NCBI GenBank assembly: GCA_035371485.1
Contig: DAOOWV010000024.1
Coordinates: 1-14,285 of the forward strand
Direction: 5' to 3'
Origin: DAOOWV01 sp035371485
GTDB lineage: Bacteria > Patescibacteriota > Dojkabacteria > JAFGLO01
DNA length: 14,285 nt
In this document: positions 1 to 8,436 of the stretch, one piece after another
How positions within the stretch are numbered: position 1 is the stretch's first letter
Layout: every line of letters starts with the position of its first letter
Program-made: the position numbers and the translations under genes
The notes under the pieces: generated by a model
Databases searched by the model: none
What the model was told of the DNA's origin: nothing
Seen by the model: the letters and a program-made list of their open reading frames with translations, nothing else

Positions 1-75
1 ATGAGACATTTTTTAGTGCCCACATTTCAGGTCCATATTGTTTTGATACATTTTGTAAGGAAAGCAAGCCTTTCT

Positions 76-106
76 TAAGTAACAATTTACATGTAATAAG
101 TAACAA
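76..106 (+). repeat. Two direct copies of a 10-base intergenic repeat
   Basis: The decamer TAAGTAACAA occurs at 76-85 and again at 97-106, separated by 11 bases. The same decamer is found at 9581-9590 and, inverted, at 8427-8436 across the prfB stop codon. All copies are in intergenic DNA or at a gene end. The 218 bases before the first gene hold no other feature I can support. This may be only a favoured AT-rich spacer sequence. Confidence 0.5.
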
Positions 107-218
107 GTTTTTGATTTATCTTGTTATATTTATTACCTAGAGGGCATTCTAGCATGTTAATACGAAGTGTGCAAATCGGTACCAGTTTAAGGTAAGAATG
201 TTTATTAATAATTAACGT

Positions 219-1548
219 TTAACTAACTGTTAAAACGGCACATACTAAATCATCTCTGGTTGCTTCTCTTAATATCTGAGGAAGGCTTTTTGATGTAAGT
301 AACCCATCTTTATCACCTATGCCATCTGTCGATGTAGCTATTGTTACGGTTTGATTTGGTTCAAGTGGATATTCGGTTACGATGGGATAGACATTATCCG
401 CAAGAGCAAATGAGAGCCTATCGCTATTTGAACGAAAATCTCTTCCAGGAGCAAAGATGCTATTTATGGAGAGTTGATTTACTCCTAAATCATTTTCATT
501 TCCAATCATAAAACTTGTTACCGTTTTGGCTCCATTTGGTTTTCTACGTACAACATAAAACTGTAAAGTTGTGTTTCCCATTTTACTCCAAATGCTATCT
601 CTTAAATCATCAATTTGTTTATTTAACCATGTTGATTCAGTAATAGATTGTCTGGAAATAAATCGTTCATGGATGATTCTATTAAAACCGCTTAAAAACA
701 TTTTTGAATTTTCACCACTAAATGCATATGGAACACTAGGGAAAGAATTTGAGACACCATCAGCAACACCAATTACTGTTACTTCTTCACCGTTAATGAT
801 ATTACTTGTTACTAGAAGAGAGTCTTGTGGTCGATGAAAACCTTCTTCAGCAGGTTTAACTCCAAGATCAAGTGTATAATTTCTTCCTTTAGCTTGACTA
901 ACAAACTCTGATTTTGGAAATGATCCGGTACTTACAACAAATCCTCTAGGAACAGTTTCAGAAGTAACAATAGATCCTTCCATTTCAGGATCATCCTCAT
1001 ATTTTGAAGCCATTGAAGCCCTGTTTCAGGTAAAACATAATTTCCATGTATATTTTGAAAAAATACTGCACCAAATATTGGGTTATGTTTGGTTTTTATG
1101 TTTACAGTCCCATATCCAGAACTTACATCTTGTGCAAGTCGAAGCATTGTTGATAAAACGGGAATGGCAAATGCACTCTCAAAATCTTGTTCAGATGTGA
1201 ACACTGTTTTACCATTAATTTTATATGATTTTCCACAATATACTTTATTTTCTTCACTAACTCTATCATATTTTATATATAATGTTTCACGAGGATCTTC
1301 AACGGTACCTCTGCCTTTTCCATAGATTGTCAGGTCTAATGCTTCTTGAGTAGATCTCAATTTTAACGTAGCGTTCCCTCTGATGTTAATTCTTGTGTTA
1401 TTGATGTAATTATTTCATTTTGGGGAAGTTTTAAAATATTATCTTGAAGTGCGTTTGCCCACGGACCAAGTTCACGTACTTCAAACTCAGCTTCACCAGC
1501 ACCACATCCCATATATTGTTCTGTTTTAATCAAACTCATAACTTTCAT
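219..1548 (-). pseudogene. PP2C-type protein phosphatase with N-terminal extension, broken by two frameshifts
   Basis: This reads as one gene of about 443 residues split across three frames. The first frame starts at 1548 (ATG; a second ATG at 1539 may be the true start) and stops at 1363-1365. Adding one G to the GGG run at 1376-1378 joins it to the next frame, and adding one G to the GGG run at 1019-1021 joins that to the last frame. The C-terminal 240 residues carry the PP2C metal-binding signature: RPQD, then GVADGVS, then ATSTDGI, then RDDL near the end. These correspond to D64, D85-G86, D230-G231 and D254-D255 counted from the ATG at 1013. A serine/threonine phosphatase is therefore expected, dependent on Mn or Mg and probably cytosolic. 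The N-terminal 175 residues are unrecognised. It lies downstream of the NTPase-like gene at 1771-2479 on the same strand. All catalytic aspartates survive, so the breaks look recent or artefactual. Confidence 0.7.
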
Positions 1549-1550
1549 TA

Positions 1551-1578
1551 TGTATAGCTGACAATTTATTTATTGTAA
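1551..1578 (-). promoter_or_regulatory. Possible sigma70-type promoter for the phosphatase at 219-1548
   Basis: Read on the minus strand, TTACAA (1578-1573) is followed after 16 bases by TATACA (1556-1551). Transcription would begin near 1544, only a few bases before the ATG at 1539, giving an almost leaderless message. The ATG at 1548 would lie upstream of that start. The match to consensus is moderate. Confidence 0.35.
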
Positions 1579-1728
1579 TTTAGAGGTTTGTAGATGTACT
1601 CATCCCATAACCTATTCAAATAATAACGCAATGAATAAAATAATGAAATTCATAAATGAATAAATACAAGAAATGGCATGTTTAAGGGCATATAAATTCA
1701 ATCCTATAAATCGTTACCAACTTTATTT

Positions 1729-1764
1729 CCCGCCCGCACATCATTACTTTTATGTTCGAGCGGG
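1729..1764. repeat. GC-rich imperfect inverted repeat (hairpin)
   Basis: A 13-base stem pairs 1729-1741 with 1752-1764 around a 10-base loop. The outer five pairs are CCCGC/GCGGG and the inner four are ACAT/ATGT. There are two interruptions, one of which becomes a G-U pair if the minus strand is transcribed. It lies just past the stop (1771-1773) of the minus-strand NTPase gene, so it could end or protect that transcript, but no run of U follows on either strand. It is much richer in G+C than the surrounding DNA. Confidence 0.6.
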
Positions 1765-1770
1765 TATCAC

Positions 1771-2479
1771 TTAATCCCCAACCTCTGATTCAATCAATCT
1801 TATTAGTGTTCCAATATGCCCACCACTTATTCTAGCATAGTTTTCAATAATTGATCTTCTGATACTAAGATATTTGTGACATTAGTAATTTATAATGGCT
1901 GGGATATTTAAATCTAAATTAAAATTATACCAATTAGCTTCACTTATTCGATCAGCTATTTCGAATGTATTCCTTTCATAAAGTGAAGTAACTGGATAAT
2001 TAAAGTTTGAAGAATTTAGTCCAATCACAAAAGATATGTACGATAAATAATCTTTTCGGATCTGAGTTATTAGTGCTATTAGTCTGGGAAGAAAATCAGT
2101 TTCAGAATCTTGTCTTTCAAAACAAATATCATTAAAATCTAAAAATAATTTCGTATCCTGGTTAGAACTACATGCTTCTTCTATAGTTCTATCTATGAAA
2201 CCTTTAACATCCTCAAAGAGTTTTTTTATCACGTTCAGTTTCTGTATCATATTCTGAAAAATCTAAGATATTACTGTCGTAGTAACGCACAAAATAATAA
2301 GGAAGTAGGGCATTTTTAAGATAATTCATACACCATGTAATCCCACTTCCAGGAAAACCAGTTTGAAACACATCCTGTCCTTGAGTTATATTATTATGTA
2401 TTTCTCTCTCAGGACCCAAAGGAATGTATTTTTCAGATTGATATTCCACCCATTCTGGGGCAATTGCTTGAACTTCCAA
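1771..2479 (-). pseudogene. P-loop NTPase-like protein with degenerate Walker A, frame-disrupted
   Basis: The first frame (TTG start at 2479; an in-frame stop lies not far upstream and no ATG is available) runs to 2213. Removing one T from the seven-T run at 2221-2227 continues it into the frame ending at 1882. Beyond that stop, coding potential goes on to a stop at 1771-1773, including SGGHIGTL. This last step needs either read-through of one TAA at 1882-1884 or two compensating one-base changes near 1889 and 1841. Residues 41-48 read GFPGSGIT, a Walker A motif with Ile in place of Lys. A Walker B-like strand, LFLDFND, follows later. The tail around SGGHIG matches SGGHVG in the protein encoded at 7238-8382, so the two are probably paralogues. 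This copy lacks a C-terminal winged helix. Function is unknown, and ATP hydrolysis is doubtful without the lysine. Confidence 0.6.
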
Positions 2480-2573
2480 TTTTATTGTTTTAATTTATAA
2501 TTTTTTCTTATTAACAATATATGAATTATTAAAGAATTATAACCACTAGCTCTGTTAAATTAATGACACGCAA

Positions 2574-2603
2574 ATGACATTTTTAACACACATGTGATAT
2601 AAT
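2574..2603 (+). promoter_or_regulatory. Extended -10 sigma70-type promoter giving a leaderless message
   Basis: ATGACA at 2574-2579 is followed by an 18-base spacer and TATAAT at 2598-2603, with the extended -10 element TGA directly in front. The ATG of the downstream regulator begins at 2610, where transcription is expected to start, so the mRNA would carry no leader. Confidence 0.6.
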
Positions 2604-2609
2604 CTTTAC

Positions 2610-3351
2610 ATGGAAACTAATTTGTTCCCCAAAATCCACTATTACAGAAGTAGAACTACAGAAGCTATTAATATTCTATTTACTGCAAGGTGTATCTATA
2701 ACTCGTTCTTTAAAGGGAAAAACTTCTATGTGCTCCCCTACTTAATAAAAAACAGCAATAAAACCATATATTTCCCGAGATAATGAAGGTTATGTTCAAA
2801 GTATTGCAAATCAAATACCTTATAATGCTATTGATGAAACACGCGTCACTACTGAATTTAACTTTAGCTTAAAAAAATACTGGAAAGAAATCGTTAAAAT
2901 TTGGTCGATTTTTTTTTGAAAACGTTAAAAACATTGATATATACGTTTCAGAATTTGGATCAGTTGCAAGTCAATACTCAAGTTTTATAAAAGATCCCTT
3001 TCGTATAAGAATATTTGTAAGATACGACAGCAATATTAAAGAAATGGGATTTGGTCTTGGAGGTTCATTTAATATACGTTTGGGAAATATTTTTTTAATG
3101 ATCAGGTTATTAATCTTCCTAAACAACCTCACAAGCTTTTAACATTATTAATTGAAAAATACCCTCAAACAATTTCTTATGAAGACATTGCATTACAAAT
3201 TTGGGGAGATACCTGGACGAATAACTTCTCTATTGAATCTATTACACAAATCGCCAAAAGAATGCGTAGCTCGGGAAATAAATATGGAATTAGTTCGTCT
3301 ACCATTCAATCAATAAGAGGTAAAGGATATGTGTTAGTTAATAGTTGTTAA
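2610..3351 (+). pseudogene. Transcription regulator with C-terminal OmpR-type winged helix, broken by three frameshifts
   Basis: Three one-base repairs make a single protein of about 246 residues: remove an A from AAAA at 2760-2763, remove a T from the nine-T run at 2909-2917, and add a T to the seven-T run at 3090-3096. The last 85 or so residues match the OmpR/PhoB-type winged helix: helices around HKLLTLLIEKY, then SYEDIALQIWGD, a recognition helix ESITQIAKRMR, and the closing hairpin IRGKGYVLV. The N-terminal 160 residues are unrecognised and show no receiver-domain aspartate pattern. It is divergent from the NTPase-like gene at 2479 across 130 bases, so it may regulate that pair. Its 3' end overlaps the convergent gene at 3338-3678 by 14 bases. 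Confidence 0.65.
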
Positions 3352-3678
3352 AGTCTCTACAGTTAATCATTCTTGCAATTATTTCATTAATGTCAGTTCC
3401 TCGTTGTTTTTCTTTTTCAATTATTTTTACTAATTGAGTCTTGGGTACTGTAATTATGCCACTTGTAGCTTGATATTTTTTACTAGGTAGAGATAAAAAT
3501 TTAGTAAGACAACAACAACCAGCCAAACGTTTTCGTTGTTCAGATTCAACTAAAACAGCACTAATAGCGTTTTTATTTAATACCTCTAATGCATTTTCAA
3601 GGGCTTGATTATTATTTGAGGGAGTTGAACTTGTTTCTAATAATTTTGAAATACTCAAACATAATCTTTAAATTCCAT
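3338..3678 (-). pseudogene. Small unrecognised protein, one frameshift near its start
   Basis: An open frame from a TTG at 3658 codes for 106 residues, but the ATG at 3678 is a better start. It reads MEFKDYV and then stops unless one T is added to the TTT run at 3657-3659, after which it continues smoothly into the 106-residue frame. The ATG overlaps the previous gene's stop by 11 bases, the same overlap seen at 4203-4213. The restored protein has about 112 residues and contains a CCC cluster. A charged C-terminal segment (TVPKTQLVKIIEKEKQRG) could form a short helix pair. No family is recognised. It is the last gene of the minus-strand cassette B operon. Confidence 0.5.
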
Positions 3679-4213
3679 TATAACCTACATTTCTTTTATT
3701 AGTGTTCTCCCCTTTGGGAACTTTATCTGTGGCATATCCTTCAAATATTTCAAATGCATTTAAAAGGTAAAATATTTGTAGGGTTGTTTTAATACTTGTT
3801 TCAAAATCTCATTAGTTAATCCCATTGGTATTTTAGAAAATGAGATGACCAACCCTTTTTGCGAATGATGATATAAAACATCTCCATCAGAGACTGTAAT
3901 TCATGGATTTCTTTTGGTGTAAGTATTAATTGCTCTTGTTATTAGATTTTCACTCTCTCTAGCAATTTGAATCTCAGGTATTGCAATACCAAATTTACCA
4001 TTTATCCACGTATTATAATCACCTGATTGTTCAGGTTTAGCTAAAACTGTGGGATTCCTAGAAGGAGGAATTATTTTGGGAGAAGAAGGCCTTGGAGGAG
4101 TTGTTTGAACTGGTTGAGTCCTTGATCTTGATTTGGGCTTTTCTCCCTTAATTTCCTTAAGGTAATGATTGAAAGTGGGAAGTTCCCTTGGCAATGTAGC
4201 TATTATGTTCCAT
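3668..4213 (-). pseudogene. Unrecognised protein with proline-rich linker, disrupted
   Basis: The likely start is the ATG at 4213, which overlaps the stop of the upstream phosphatase by 11 bases. Removing one G from GGG at 4185-4187 joins MEHNSYIAK to the main frame. That frame meets an in-frame TGA at 3901-3903, continues in the same frame as TVSDGDVLYHH, and needs one added T at 3762-3765 to reach the final stop at 3668-3670. The restored product has about 181 residues: a short N-terminal region, a Pro/Ser/Arg-rich linker at roughly residues 30-60, and a folded-looking C-terminal part. No family is recognised. The linker suggests a tether between two binding parts. Position directly after the phosphatase suggests it is a partner of that enzyme. 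Confidence 0.5.
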
Positions 4214-5132
4214 CAGCAATCATAAGTTTTCTTAGATAAGTATGTTGCTCAAACGGCTTAATAATTATTATCCCAAGATGAGTATCATCTCCTGTTAGCA
4301 TTGCTCTTTCGTTAACAGATTCCATTAAACAATTCTCAGTATCTAGACTTACCCTCCTCATTATATCTGCAACTGCTGACCTCTCAGTATCAATTACCGC
4401 GACACTTTCGATATAAAGCAAAAATCCATCTGTAACTATTGCTGGGGCACATCCTTGTTCAATATCATTAGCAAAACTTCTTAAATCAAATTCTTTTAAT
4501 TTAAATGATCTAGAATCTTCTATATTAGCTTTGGAATGGATTGCATATGTAGGTGAAGATATAAATGGTCCTATAAAGTTACCCTTATCAAAGTTACCGA
4601 ATGGTAATTTAATAGCTTTTCCATTTCTAAATATCAACCAAACAGCCTGATTTCCAACTCCGCCATATAAAATTTTATTAGTTTCCTGATTAAAAGCAAT
4701 TATCCCCAATGTTGAATTACCAAGATAGGTTCTATTTGGATATTGTTCCAAAAAACTTACAATATTTTCATAAAGGCCATACCAAGGATACACCCCTACA
4801 TTAAGTTGACTAGTTAAAACCTCTTCTCTTCTTTTTTCCCATGCTTCTACAATCTTTAATCCGGCACCAACTCCGGCTTTTGACGCAGATCCTGAATGTA
4901 TAGCATTTGGAAATGGTCCATCTTTTAATAATTCTGGAATAATTCTTCCATTCTGAGATCTCCAAGTAGTTCTAGTTAGTGTTGTTCCATCTGCTTGCAC
5001 AATTGCGGTTACTGCACCATTTTGATAACATTCTTGATAATCTTGTCCATGATATTTATTATTTCCATAGCATATCGCTTTGGGGATAAAAGTGTTTAAT
5101 TCTGATTCGCTTCTATCCGGATAAAATGACAT
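4203..5132 (-). CDS. PP2C-type protein phosphatase (cassette B), intact
   Basis: This 309-residue protein carries all the aspartates expected for the two-metal centre of PP2C phosphatases: D31 (GQDYQ), D48-G49 (VQADGT), D235-G236 (IVTDGF) and D282-D283 (GDDTHLGIII). Between them, NSTLGIIAF and YGGVGNQAVWLI match the core strands usually written as G-S-T and VGDSR-like, with N161 and Q162 replacing the usual acidic and Ser pair. It should remove phosphate from Ser/Thr of a partner protein in the cytosol. No signal peptide or membrane segment is visible. No kinase gene is recognised nearby. It leads a minus-strand operon whose next two genes each overlap the previous stop by 11 bases. It is the only undamaged gene in the accessory block, and the family assignment is motif-based. 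Confidence 0.75.
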   Translation of the reverse strand: MSFYPDRSESELNTFIPKAICYGNNKYHGQDYQECYQNGAVTAIVQADGTTLTRTTWRSQNGRIIPELLKDGPFPNAIHSGSASKAGVGAGLKIVEAWEKRREEVLTSQLNVGVYPWYGLYENIVSFLEQYPNRTYLGNSTLGIIAFNQETNKILYGGVGNQAVWLIFRNGKAIKLPFGNFDKGNFIGPFISSPTYAIHSKANIEDSRSFKLKEFDLRSFANDIEQGCAPAIVTDGFLLYIESVAVIDTERSAVADIMRRVSLDTENCLMESVNERAMLTGDDTHLGIIIIKPFEQHTYLRKLMIADGT

Positions 5133-5150
5133 CTCTTTTATATTAAATTT

Positions 5151-5179
5151 ATCTTAGATAATTTTATATTATGTCGCAA
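5151..5179 (-). promoter_or_regulatory. Possible sigma70-type promoter for the phosphatase at 4203-5132
   Basis: On the minus strand, TTGCGA (5179-5174) is followed after 17 bases by TAAGAT (5156-5151). Transcription would begin near 5144, leaving about a dozen bases before the ATG at 5132. Confidence 0.4.
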
Positions 5180-5236
5180 TTTCAAGCTTGAGTATTCCTG
5201 AGTAAATTTGAATTAATATTCGAAATATGTTAGCAA

Positions 5237-5242
5237 TATAAT
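5237..5242 (+). promoter_or_regulatory. -10 box upstream of the large plus-strand gene
   Basis: A perfect TATAAT lies at 5237-5242, only two bases before the ATG at 5245. If it is used, that ATG would not be transcribed, which favours the in-frame ATG at 5275. The -35 region is weak (TTAATA near 5213). Confidence 0.4.
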
Positions 5243-5274
5243 AGATGGTTTATAAAATAACTAAAGTGAATTTA

Positions 5275-7241
5275 ATGACAGTTCCTATTCTAACAATACC
5301 AGATAAAGAACAAAGTGTTGAATATTTTAGAAAAATTGCCGGTTCTGCACATACTGAATTTACGAGTCGATTTAATAGTAGAACAAATTGCGGATCACTA
5401 AACATGCCTAATTATGATGTAAGACAAAATGTTATTATTGATCCTAAACTTGCTGATGCTATTCTCTTTTTCCCACCAGTAACTTTGATGGAACAAATAT
5501 GTAAAATCAAATTTGGCAAACCACTATTTATTACTGGTGGCATTAGTCAACTTATGATGTGGAACGGATTACCCATTACAATCACAAACAACAAAGATAA
5601 AGAGGTGTTTCAGTTCGATGATAGATGTAGTAGAGATGTTGACATGAAGACTGTACTTACGTTGGCTGAATTTGGTGAACTTGCAGAAATAGTTCTTGAA
5701 ATATACAAGGATAATGCTATTGATGGTTGAATTGTTGAAAACAAACAGGCACAGAGTTTAAGCTATCCCAAACTTGAATTCAGGCAATTAATTGATGGTA
5801 AAGAGGTTGTCAGAGCGCAGGTATTTAATATTGAAAGTATACCAAGAGAAGAATGCGAAACAGCTTTTGGAAGATATATGAAAGATAACGCAACTCCTTA
5901 CTATCAAACTGGTATAATGTTTGATTCTTCAGGAGTAAAAATTGCTGACCCAAATGGATGTATACCAGATAAATTTTCTGAATTCGAACGCAACCTTCCC
6001 TCTGTAAAATTTGAAGAATATTTTCCTGATGTTGTGGAGTTAGTTTTAGTGGGTGAAAATCCAAATGGAAGATTATCACCTCACAGAACTTACTGGGCAA
6101 TAAAAACGGCACTGATTTATATGGTACAAGCTAAACATATTTATGGGATTGGTATTACTGATTTAAATCCTGATGTTTACAGAAGATTAATTAGTAATTT
6201 AAATAATGGCATTTTTGATAACGTTTTTACCACGGAAGATAAAGAATATCTTAAGAGAATGACTTGGAGAACAGCAATCGAAATGATGGCTAATATTGAC
6301 ACAGATCAACGATATTATTTTGGATCAAAACATCCCATAGCCGAATTCTTTTTAGGTGTTCCTCCACTTATGCAATATTTATTACCCACGCTTACTCAAA
6401 GACTTCTAGGGAATTTAACTGTTCCCAATATAAATTCATTGAATTATGAGAGACAATTTCTACAGCAAATGGAGTTAATTAAAGATGAGGATGGGGTTAG
6501 GGAACTTCTTGTTCAACATAAAACAGCTTATATTTTTACAATGGGTCTTCATTTGTATCGTAATAACTTTGTTGACATTAACCAGGTAATTGCTTGGCTT
6601 TTAGTTAGTGCTCAACTTGCTAGACAATCTGTTGCTATTGATGGTGTACCAATAGGAAATAGTTCAATTGCCCCTGAAATAGACATCTCGGCTTTATTAA
6701 GAGAACATGAAATTTGTTCATTTGAGGCTATAGATGGAATCCCTCAATATGTTAGTGTTCAAAATCCTGGTATATTTTTATATACACAACAATTCACAGA
6801 GATAATACTTCCTAACCCCAACAGAGCGCACGGTATTCTTAAAACCAATGGAATTTACAAGAATATTACGTTGAATCAACTACACCAAATGATTTAAATA
6901 TAGATCCTTATAGACACAATTTCTTTGCATCTAAAGGAGTAATGATAAGAAAAAGGTTTGGTGCCCAAATAAATCCAACATTAATTAATCAAATGTATAG
7001 AGCATCAATATCGGATATTAGTTGGAGGAATTTGGGAGTATTTCAAGAACATATGTATCATGAAACTCTTAAAACAATACCTGATATACCAACAGAGATT
7101 ACTGAAATTCCAAATTTTTCAACAACAGCTGGTCAAGGAATTTATGCTCTTCTGACGACTCCTGGTAATAAATACTATAAAAGTATCAATAGAATTATAG
7201 GTAACAAACCTAAAGATTGTGGCATAATAGCTACAATATGA
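5275..7241 (+). pseudogene. Large unrecognised protein, interrupted by one TGA and one frameshift
   Basis: Three open segments form one protein of about 655 residues. The first (from 5275, or 5245 with an alternative ATG) meets TGA at 5728-5730, and the same frame then stays open from 5731 to 6897. Adding one A to AAAA at 6841-6844 joins it to the segment ending at 7241. I recognise no family. It is soluble-looking, with no clear membrane segment or signal peptide, and has a helix-rich middle. A possible catalytic-loop resemblance (GITDLNPD) is too weak to call a kinase. It is divergent from the phosphatase at 5132, and its stop overlaps the ATG of the NTPase/winged-helix gene by four bases (ATGA), so the two are likely co-translated. 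Confidence 0.55.
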
Positions 7242-8382
7242 ACAATTTTCAATATTATAAAAAATTAAAGTTAACTATTGACAAAGCACTGTTACAAAGT
7301 CAGTGTTTAACTATTTCTTCTGTTTATAAAGCCGGTATTTCCTCAAATTTATCACATATGATTGATCATTTCTACAATTTCCCTAAGTTTCTATTCTTGT
7401 GGATTGATATAAATAATGAAGATAAAGTTATTGAAAGTGGATTAATAGAAGAAATAAATTATAGAATTACAGATAAGATTCCACAAGATACCGGATTTGT
7501 TGGAATATTAAAAGGACTTAAATCAATAATTAGTCAAAATAGTGGAATTAAAATTGTTTTGATTATTGAAAATTCTCAAGAATTGTTCGCTTCAAAGTCA
7601 TATTACAAATCTAATATAAAAAAATTATTGAGCAACCTAACTTACTCCTTTATATGTTTTTTTCTTGTTCAAGAGGAACTTCAAGACTTAAATGATTTAA
7701 AAACGGGTTTAGTTGATCTTTATCCCTACTTTTCAAGTAATATTTTGTTTTTTCAATGTTTGGTGATGAAGATATGCTAATGAGTTTTAAAAAAGCAGTT
7801 AATGATATGAATTTTGATAATTCTAATAAATATAAAGATATCATATTAAAACTTTCTGGAGGACATGTGGGTCTTTTAAGAGCAATGATTCGTTCTGTCC
7901 CAAATAACACAAGTTTAATTAAAGAAGATGACCTTCTAAAAACAAATGAGATTGAGCACATGTTTTCTAAGATTTGGGGAGGATTTTCTGAAGAGACCCA
8001 ATTAGGGGTTTTGCAAAACAATACATTTACAAACGAATATTTATTAAAAACCAAATTAAAGGATTCAACTGGTAAATGGTTTTCTTCACTTTTTAAGCTT
8101 TTTGTAAAAAATTTACAATCACATAATGATAATTCTCCCAAAGTTGATATTCAAGATTTATTGAGCTATCAAGAATTATTGGTTTATAATTTACTGTCTT
8201 CAAGAAATGGACAGATTGTTACGAAAGAGGACATTGCAAAACTAATATGGAAAGAAGAATGGCTTGAAAAATATTTGGATTGGGCAATTGCACAAATTAT
8301 TAGTCAGCTTAGAAAAAAACTATCATTAAAAAGTATAACTATTAAAGCATCTAAGGGAGAAGGATACGTACTAATTGTATGA
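7238..8382 (+). pseudogene. Degenerate P-loop NTPase fused to OmpR-type winged helix, one frameshift
   Basis: The ATG at 7238 overlaps the preceding stop. The first frame ends at 7780. Adding one T to the six-T run at 7748-7753 joins it to the frame running to 8382, giving about 381 residues. The N-terminal half looks like an AAA/STAND-style NTPase with a worn-out Walker A (VYKAGISS, Ile where Lys is expected) and a Walker B-like strand KIVLIIENSQELF. The segment LSGGHVGLLRAMI matches the tail of the protein at 1771-2479. The last 75 residues match an OmpR-type winged helix: YQELLVYNLL, VTKEDIAKLIWKEE, AQIISQLRKKL and the hairpin KGEGYVLI. A DNA-binding regulator or sensor is inferred. Its target may be the divergent promoter region at 5133-5274. 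Confidence 0.65.
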
Positions 8383-8410
8383 GATAAATTATAATTTCTT
8401 GCTCTCTATC

Positions 8411-8436
8411 ACTTATTACTTATCATTTGTTACTTA
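8411..8436 (-). repeat. TAAGTAA-type repeats at the prfB 3' end
   Basis: Read on the minus strand, TAAGTAACAA (8436-8427) spans the prfB stop codon and is followed by two further TAAGTAA/TAAGTGA units. The decamer equals those at 76-106 and 9581-9590. No terminator hairpin is visible between the convergent ends at 8382 and 8430. Confidence 0.45.

Noticed and set aside
58..76. Small hairpin (GAAAG/CTTTC) as a terminator
   Set aside because: The stem is only five to seven pairs with a G-U, and no T-run follows.
3..140. End of an upstream plus-strand gene (open frame from the window edge to TAG at 138-140)
   Set aside because: The frame is short, crosses both copies of the intergenic repeat and has low-complexity hydrophobic content at its end. 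It cannot be told from chance.
932..1013. Genuine 82-base overlap between two separate genes
   Set aside because: The overlapping tail is a low-complexity leucine-rich string typical of an out-of-frame reading. One added G at 1019-1021 joins the two parts smoothly.
571..1325. Plus-strand open frames opposite the phosphatase gene, and similar antisense frames at 7650-8141, 9244-9507 and 12109-12372
   Set aside because: They mirror real genes on the other strand, have no promoter or family likeness, and are explained by codon bias of the true gene.
3901..5730. UGA recoded to glycine (as in Gracilibacteria/Absconditabacteria)
   Set aside because: An intact RF2 gene lies in the window, tig and other frames end with TGA, and the long housekeeping genes contain no internal TGA. 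Two TGA codons in a damaged block are better explained otherwise.
6135..6180. Kinase-like catalytic loop (GITDLNPDVY) in the large unknown protein
   Set aside because: Only the D-L-N-P order resembles the HRDxKPxN loop. No glycine-rich loop, lysine or DFG motif is found at the right distances.
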